The notes below the pieces were generated by a model that saw only the letters and a list, made by a program, of their open reading frames with translations, did not search any database and had not been told where the DNA came from. A stretch of 64,000 nucleotides of DNA from Tenacibaculum ovolyticum DSM 18103 (GTDB lineage Bacteria; Bacteroidota; Bacteroidia; Flavobacteriales; Flavobacteriaceae). The stretch is taken from assembly GCF_000430545.1 (NCBI RefSeq), contig NZ_KE387163.1, positions 650,439 to 714,438 of the forward strand, in the 5' to 3' direction. The position numbers and the translations under genes are program-made. Each line of letters begins with the position of its first letter. Within the stretch, counting starts at the first letter, position 1. Positions 60,852 to 64,000 of the stretch are shown here, piece after piece.

Positions 60852-62303
60852 GTGAAAACATTAGACAAATATATTTTAAAAAGCTTCTTACGACCTTTTT
60901 TTGCGACATTCTTAATTATACTATTCGTTTTAGTAATGCAAGTTTTATGGCTTGCTTTTGATAATTTTGCGGGTAAAGGAATTAGTTTCCTAATTATTCT
61001 AAAGTTTCTTTGGTATACAACACTTCTTGTAGTACCACAGGCACTACCTATTGGTGTTTTACTTTCTTCTATTATGACATTAGGAAGTTTATCTGAAAAC
61101 TATGAATTTGCAGCAACAAAATCAGCAGGTATTTCATTACCTAGAATAGTTAGACCTTTAATCATTTTAACCTTACTTTTTAGTGTTATAAATTTTGTTT
61201 TTTTAAACAATGTGTACCCTTATGCAATGTTAAAACAATTAAACATGAAGGTTAACATAAAAAACAAACAACCTGCTATTGCTTTAGTCGCTGGAAGTTT
61301 TAATGCTGACATTCCTAATTTTCAAATTAAATTTGATGAAAAATATGGCGAAGATGATAACCTTTTAAAGAGAGTTATTATTTATGATCTATCAGCAAAA
61401 AAAGGGAACAACAAAATTATAACGGCAGAAAAAGGAAAAATATTCTCTGAAGAGGGTAGTAAATATATGACCTTAATTTTAGAAGATGGTTATTACTTTG
61501 AGCATCATATTAAGAATGGAGTACCATATAAAGAAAAGTTAAAAATGCCAGCTTCCCATGCTTATTTTGATGAATATACTATTAACATCGATATATCTTC
61601 AATTAGTGATGATGACTTAGGAAAAGAAAGGTACAAAACACAATACAACATGTTAAGTTTGGGACAGTTAAAAGATACGATACCAACCATGAAAAAAAAT
61701 TACGATATTTTTCTTTCGAGCAGGGCTAAAAATTTGTTTTTAAATATCGATATACAAAATTTACATTCTTATCCAGATTCATTAATTAACAAAAAACTTT
61801 TACCTAATATTCTTGAAAATTTTGACATTTCAGAACAACAAAATATTATGAATGTGGCTAGTTCTAAAATTAAACGTACTATAAATAATAATAAATCAAA
61901 CAAGGAATCTTTAAAAAGAAAAAGGAAATATCTTAACTTATACGATGTAGAGTTTTTTAACAGAATTGCTTTTTCTTTTTCTTGTTTACTGCTCTTTTTT
62001 ATAGGTGCACCATTAGGCTCTATCATAAGAAAAGGAGGTATGGGACTGCCAATGATTTTAGCTATTTGTATATATGTACTCTACTTTTTCACGAACACTT
62101 TTGGTAAAAACCTAGCAGAACAAAGCTCTGTGACAGCTGTAACAGGCGCTTGGCTAAGTGTATTATTAATGCTACCTTTGGCTCTAACATTAACCTTTAG
62201 AGCAAGTAAAGACAAAGGTTTATTTGATATTAAAGGTTTTATTGCTACACTTGGTAATTTATTTAAAAACATATTCTCTAAAAAGAGAAAACAACATAAC
62301 TAA
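60852..62303 (+). CDS. LptF/LptG family lipopolysaccharide export permease
   Basis: 483 residues from GTG 60852 (KTLDKYILKSFLRPFFATF). Three membrane helices lie near the N terminus (to about 125) and three near the C terminus (about 375-465), with a large beta-jellyroll periplasmic part between (about 140-360). This is the topology of LptF and LptG, which together with LptB pull lipopolysaccharide out of the inner membrane. Which of the two it is cannot be decided; Bacteroidota often have both at separate places. The stop and the next start (62303) overlap by one base. Confidence 0.88.
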   Translation: MKTLDKYILKSFLRPFFATFLIILFVLVMQVLWLAFDNFAGKGISFLIILKFLWYTTLLVVPQALPIGVLLSSIMTLGSLSENYEFAATKSAGISLPRIVRPLIILTLLFSVINFVFLNNVYPYAMLKQLNMKVNIKNKQPAIALVAGSFNADIPNFQIKFDEKYGEDDNLLKRVIIYDLSAKKGNNKIITAEKGKIFSEEGSKYMTLILEDGYYFEHHIKNGVPYKEKLKMPASHAYFDEYTINIDISSISDDDLGKERYKTQYNMLSLGQLKDTIPTMKKNYDIFLSSRAKNLFLNIDIQNLHSYPDSLINKKLLPNILENFDISEQQNIMNVASSKIKRTINNNKSNKESLKRKRKYLNLYDVEFFNRIAFSFSCLLLFFIGAPLGSIIRKGGMGLPMILAICIYVLYFFTNTFGKNLAEQSSVTAVTGAWLSVLLMLPLALTLTFRASKDKGLFDIKGFIATLGNLFKNIFSKKRKQHN

Positions 62304-63445
62304 TGACAACACAAACATCAGCTAAAACTCAATTAAACACTATTGAAGAAGCTATACAAGATATTAAGGACGGAAAAGTTATTATTGTAGTAGATGATGA
62401 AGATCGTGAAAACGAAGGTGATTTTTTAGCTGCTGCAGAAATGGTTACTCCAGAAATGGTAAACTTTATGGCTACTCATGGTAGAGGTTTAATATGTACA
62501 CCTCTTACTGAAAACCGTTGTAAAGAACTAGAGTTAAACATGATGGTTAACAATAACACCGACCCTATGGAAACTGCTTTTACGGTTTCTGTAGATTTAC
62601 GAGGTAAAGGTGTAACCACAGGTATCTCTGCTTCAGATAGATCTAAAACGATTAAGGCCTTAATGGATCCAGAAACAAAACCTTTTGATCTTGCACGTCC
62701 TGGACATATCTTTCCTTTAAGAGCAAAAAATGGTGGTGTTTTAAGAAGAACAGGGCATACCGAAGCTGCTATTGATTTTGCTCGTTTAGCTGGCTTACAA
62801 CCAGCCGGAGTTATCGTAGAGATAATGAACGAAGATGGTACCATGGCTCGTTTACCTCAGTTATTAGAGGTGGCAAAGAAATTTGATTTAAAAATTGTTT
62901 CTATTGAAGACTTAGTTGCTTACAGAATGGAACATGATTCTTTAATTGAAAAGAAAGAAGATTTTAATATTGAAACTCGTTTTGGTGACTTTCGATTAAG
63001 GGCTTATCAACAAACTACTAATAAACAAATTCATATCGCTTTAACTAAAGGAAGCTGGACAAAGAGTGATCCTATTTTAACTAGAATAAATTCAACCTTA
63101 GTTAATAATGATATTCTTGGTACTTTAACTAACAATGCTGATAAAAAACTTGATCAAATGTTTAGCGTTATTAATAAAGAAGGTAAAGGCGCTATTCTTT
63201 TTATTAACCAACAAAGTCAAGCTTTAAATTTATTAAACAGATTACGTGGTTTAAAAGAAAACCAAACAAATGGAGAAATGAAAGCTCCCAATGTTATCAT
63301 GGATAATAAAGATTTTGGTATTGGTGCCCAAATATTACACGACTTACATATACATAAACTTAAATTAGTTTCTAACACCAAACAAACCAAACGTGTTGGT
63401 ATGATTGGTTATGGTTTGGAAATAGTTGACTATGTAAATTACTAG
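62303..63445 (+). CDS. ribB: 3,4-dihydroxy-2-butanone-4-phosphate synthase with degenerate GTP cyclohydrolase II domain
   Basis: 380 residues. Residues 10-210 are a complete RibB domain: VDDEDRENEGDFLAAAE (metal and substrate site), THGRGLICTPLTE, and HTEAAIDFARLAGLQPAGVI. It converts ribulose 5-phosphate to the four-carbon precursor of riboflavin. Residues 215-380 align in order with GTP cyclohydrolase II (GDFRLRAY at the start and DFGIGAQIL near 345), but the zinc-binding cysteines expected in the CxTGDVFGSxRCDCG region are replaced (STLVNNDILGTLTNNAD). The second activity is probably lost, so a separate ribA would be needed elsewhere. Confidence 0.92.
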   Translation: MTTQTSAKTQLNTIEEAIQDIKDGKVIIVVDDEDRENEGDFLAAAEMVTPEMVNFMATHGRGLICTPLTENRCKELELNMMVNNNTDPMETAFTVSVDLRGKGVTTGISASDRSKTIKALMDPETKPFDLARPGHIFPLRAKNGGVLRRTGHTEAAIDFARLAGLQPAGVIVEIMNEDGTMARLPQLLEVAKKFDLKIVSIEDLVAYRMEHDSLIEKKEDFNIETRFGDFRLRAYQQTTNKQIHIALTKGSWTKSDPILTRINSTLVNNDILGTLTNNADKKLDQMFSVINKEGKGAILFINQQSQALNLLNRLRGLKENQTNGEMKAPNVIMDNKDFGIGAQILHDLHIHKLKLVSNTKQTKRVGMIGYGLEIVDYVNY

Positions 63446-63451
63446 AATCGT

Positions 63452-63506
63452 TAATACATCATAAAAAAAGCAAGCTTAGTAAGCTTGCTTTTTTTATGAT
63501 GTATTA
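63452..63506. terminator. Bidirectional terminator with 26-bp perfect stem
   Basis: The stretch 63452-63477 is exactly complementary to 63481-63506, with a 3-base loop. The GC part (GCAAGCTT) is flanked by A and T runs, so it works in both directions between convergent genes. Confidence 0.88.
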
Positions 63507-63541
63507 TTATACCAATTCGGGCATAATATAATTGGTACTAC

Positions 63542-64000
63542 TTATAAAATACTCATTAATGATTTAACCTCATTAAATTCATTTACAATTTCCGCTACAA
63601 CGTCTTTGGCTGATTTTATTTCATGAATGATTCCTGCTACCTGTCCTATTTCGAGCTCACCTTCATCTAAATCTCCTTCAAACATTCCCTTTTTAGCTCT
63701 TGCACGACCTAATAATTCTTTTATATCTTCTATTGATGGATTTTTTTGATATAATTCCTGAACTTCTTTATAGAATTTATTTTTAACCAAACGAACTGGT
63801 GCCAATTCTTTTAAAGTTAAATGAGTATCACCATCTTTAACATTAACAATAGTCTGTTTAAAATTATCATGCGCCGAAGACTCTAATGTAGCAGCAAAAC
63901 GACTACCTATTTGTACTCCGTCGGCTCCTAAAACCATAGCCGCTAACATTCCTCTACCTGAACCAATACCTCCAGCTGAAATTACAGGAATTTTTACCTG
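63542..64000 (-). CDS. Nitronate monooxygenase (partial, runs off the window)
   Basis: The C-terminal 150 or so residues are present and the frame stays open to the right edge, so the start is outside. The visible part begins GKIPVISAGGIGSGRGMLAAMVLGADGVQIGSRF in pieces, the FMN-phosphate-binding loop of the 2-nitropropane dioxygenase / FabK family, followed by a helical tail. Nitronate monooxygenases oxidise toxic nitronates with FMN. A FabK-type enoyl reductase is the main alternative and cannot be ruled out from this part. Its terminator is shared with ribB. Confidence 0.85.
   Translation of the reverse strand, partial: QVKIPVISAGGIGSGRGMLAAMVLGADGVQIGSRFAATLESSAHDNFKQTIVNVKDGDTHLTLKELAPVRLVKNKFYKEVQELYQKNPSIEDIKELLGRARAKKGMFEGDLDEGELEIGQVAGIIHEIKSAKDVVAEIVNEFNEVKSLMSIL

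Overview
The window is AT-rich chromosomal DNA from a member of the Bacteroidota, almost certainly a marine Flavobacteriaceae (Tenacibaculum or Polaribacter-like by feel; I could not run a search). The support is a type IX secretion C-terminal domain, TonB-dependent receptor and LptF/G-type envelope genes, ribonuclease Y next to zapA with a 6S-type RNA between them, several promoters with the Bacteroidota -7 box TAnnTTTG, and frequent TTG starts.

Positions 1-36400 are core genome. In order: the end of a sugar transporter, a membrane LAS-type peptidase, a TPR protein, serine deaminase (sdaA), a T9SS-exported protein, yaaA, a metallo-beta-lactamase-fold hydrolase, an ECF sigma operon with its own repeated promoter motif, a HAD hydrolase with kdsB, manA-queD-idi, prfC, an outer-membrane beta-barrel protein, a cyclophilin-FKBP fusion, two secreted TonB-C proteins, a 1011-residue kinase / M23 / aminotransferase fusion with a GNAT gene, rny - 6S RNA - zapA, an M23 peptidase and a TonB-dependent receptor.

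Positions about 36500-53940 are an accessory cassette array that looks like an integron of an unusual type. It opens with a broken tyrosine recombinase and is cut into about eleven one- to few-gene cassettes by imperfect inverted-repeat sites in two length classes (about 130 and 190 nt). Each site has an outer AAC/GTT core and inner arms. In all ten complete sites the two arms differ at the same two positions, so that the bottom strand forms G-T wobble pairs where the top strand would have A-C mismatches. This is what a folded, bottom-strand attC-like recombination site would look like. The cassettes carry lipoproteins, toxin-antitoxin pairs (XRE/SymE and ParD/ParE), a SEC-C protein broken by one stop codon, a SanA-like protein, unknown proteins and an IS110-family remnant that interrupts a site.

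The largest cassette (about 41650-47800) holds an overlapping operon: XRE regulator, C5 cytosine methyltransferase, a protein with two GHKL ATPase modules (MORC-like at the N terminus, histidine-kinase-like at the C terminus), a divergent receiver protein and a small CHAT/caspase-like protease. No restriction nuclease is visible. I read it as a candidate methylation-linked phosphorelay defence system with a protease effector.

Positions 54189-64000 return to core genome: a RadC-like protein, a MATE exporter, tpx, dgkA, ftsK, a LolA-like carrier, an LptF/G permease, ribB with a degenerate GTP cyclohydrolase II domain, and a nitronate monooxygenase that runs off the end.
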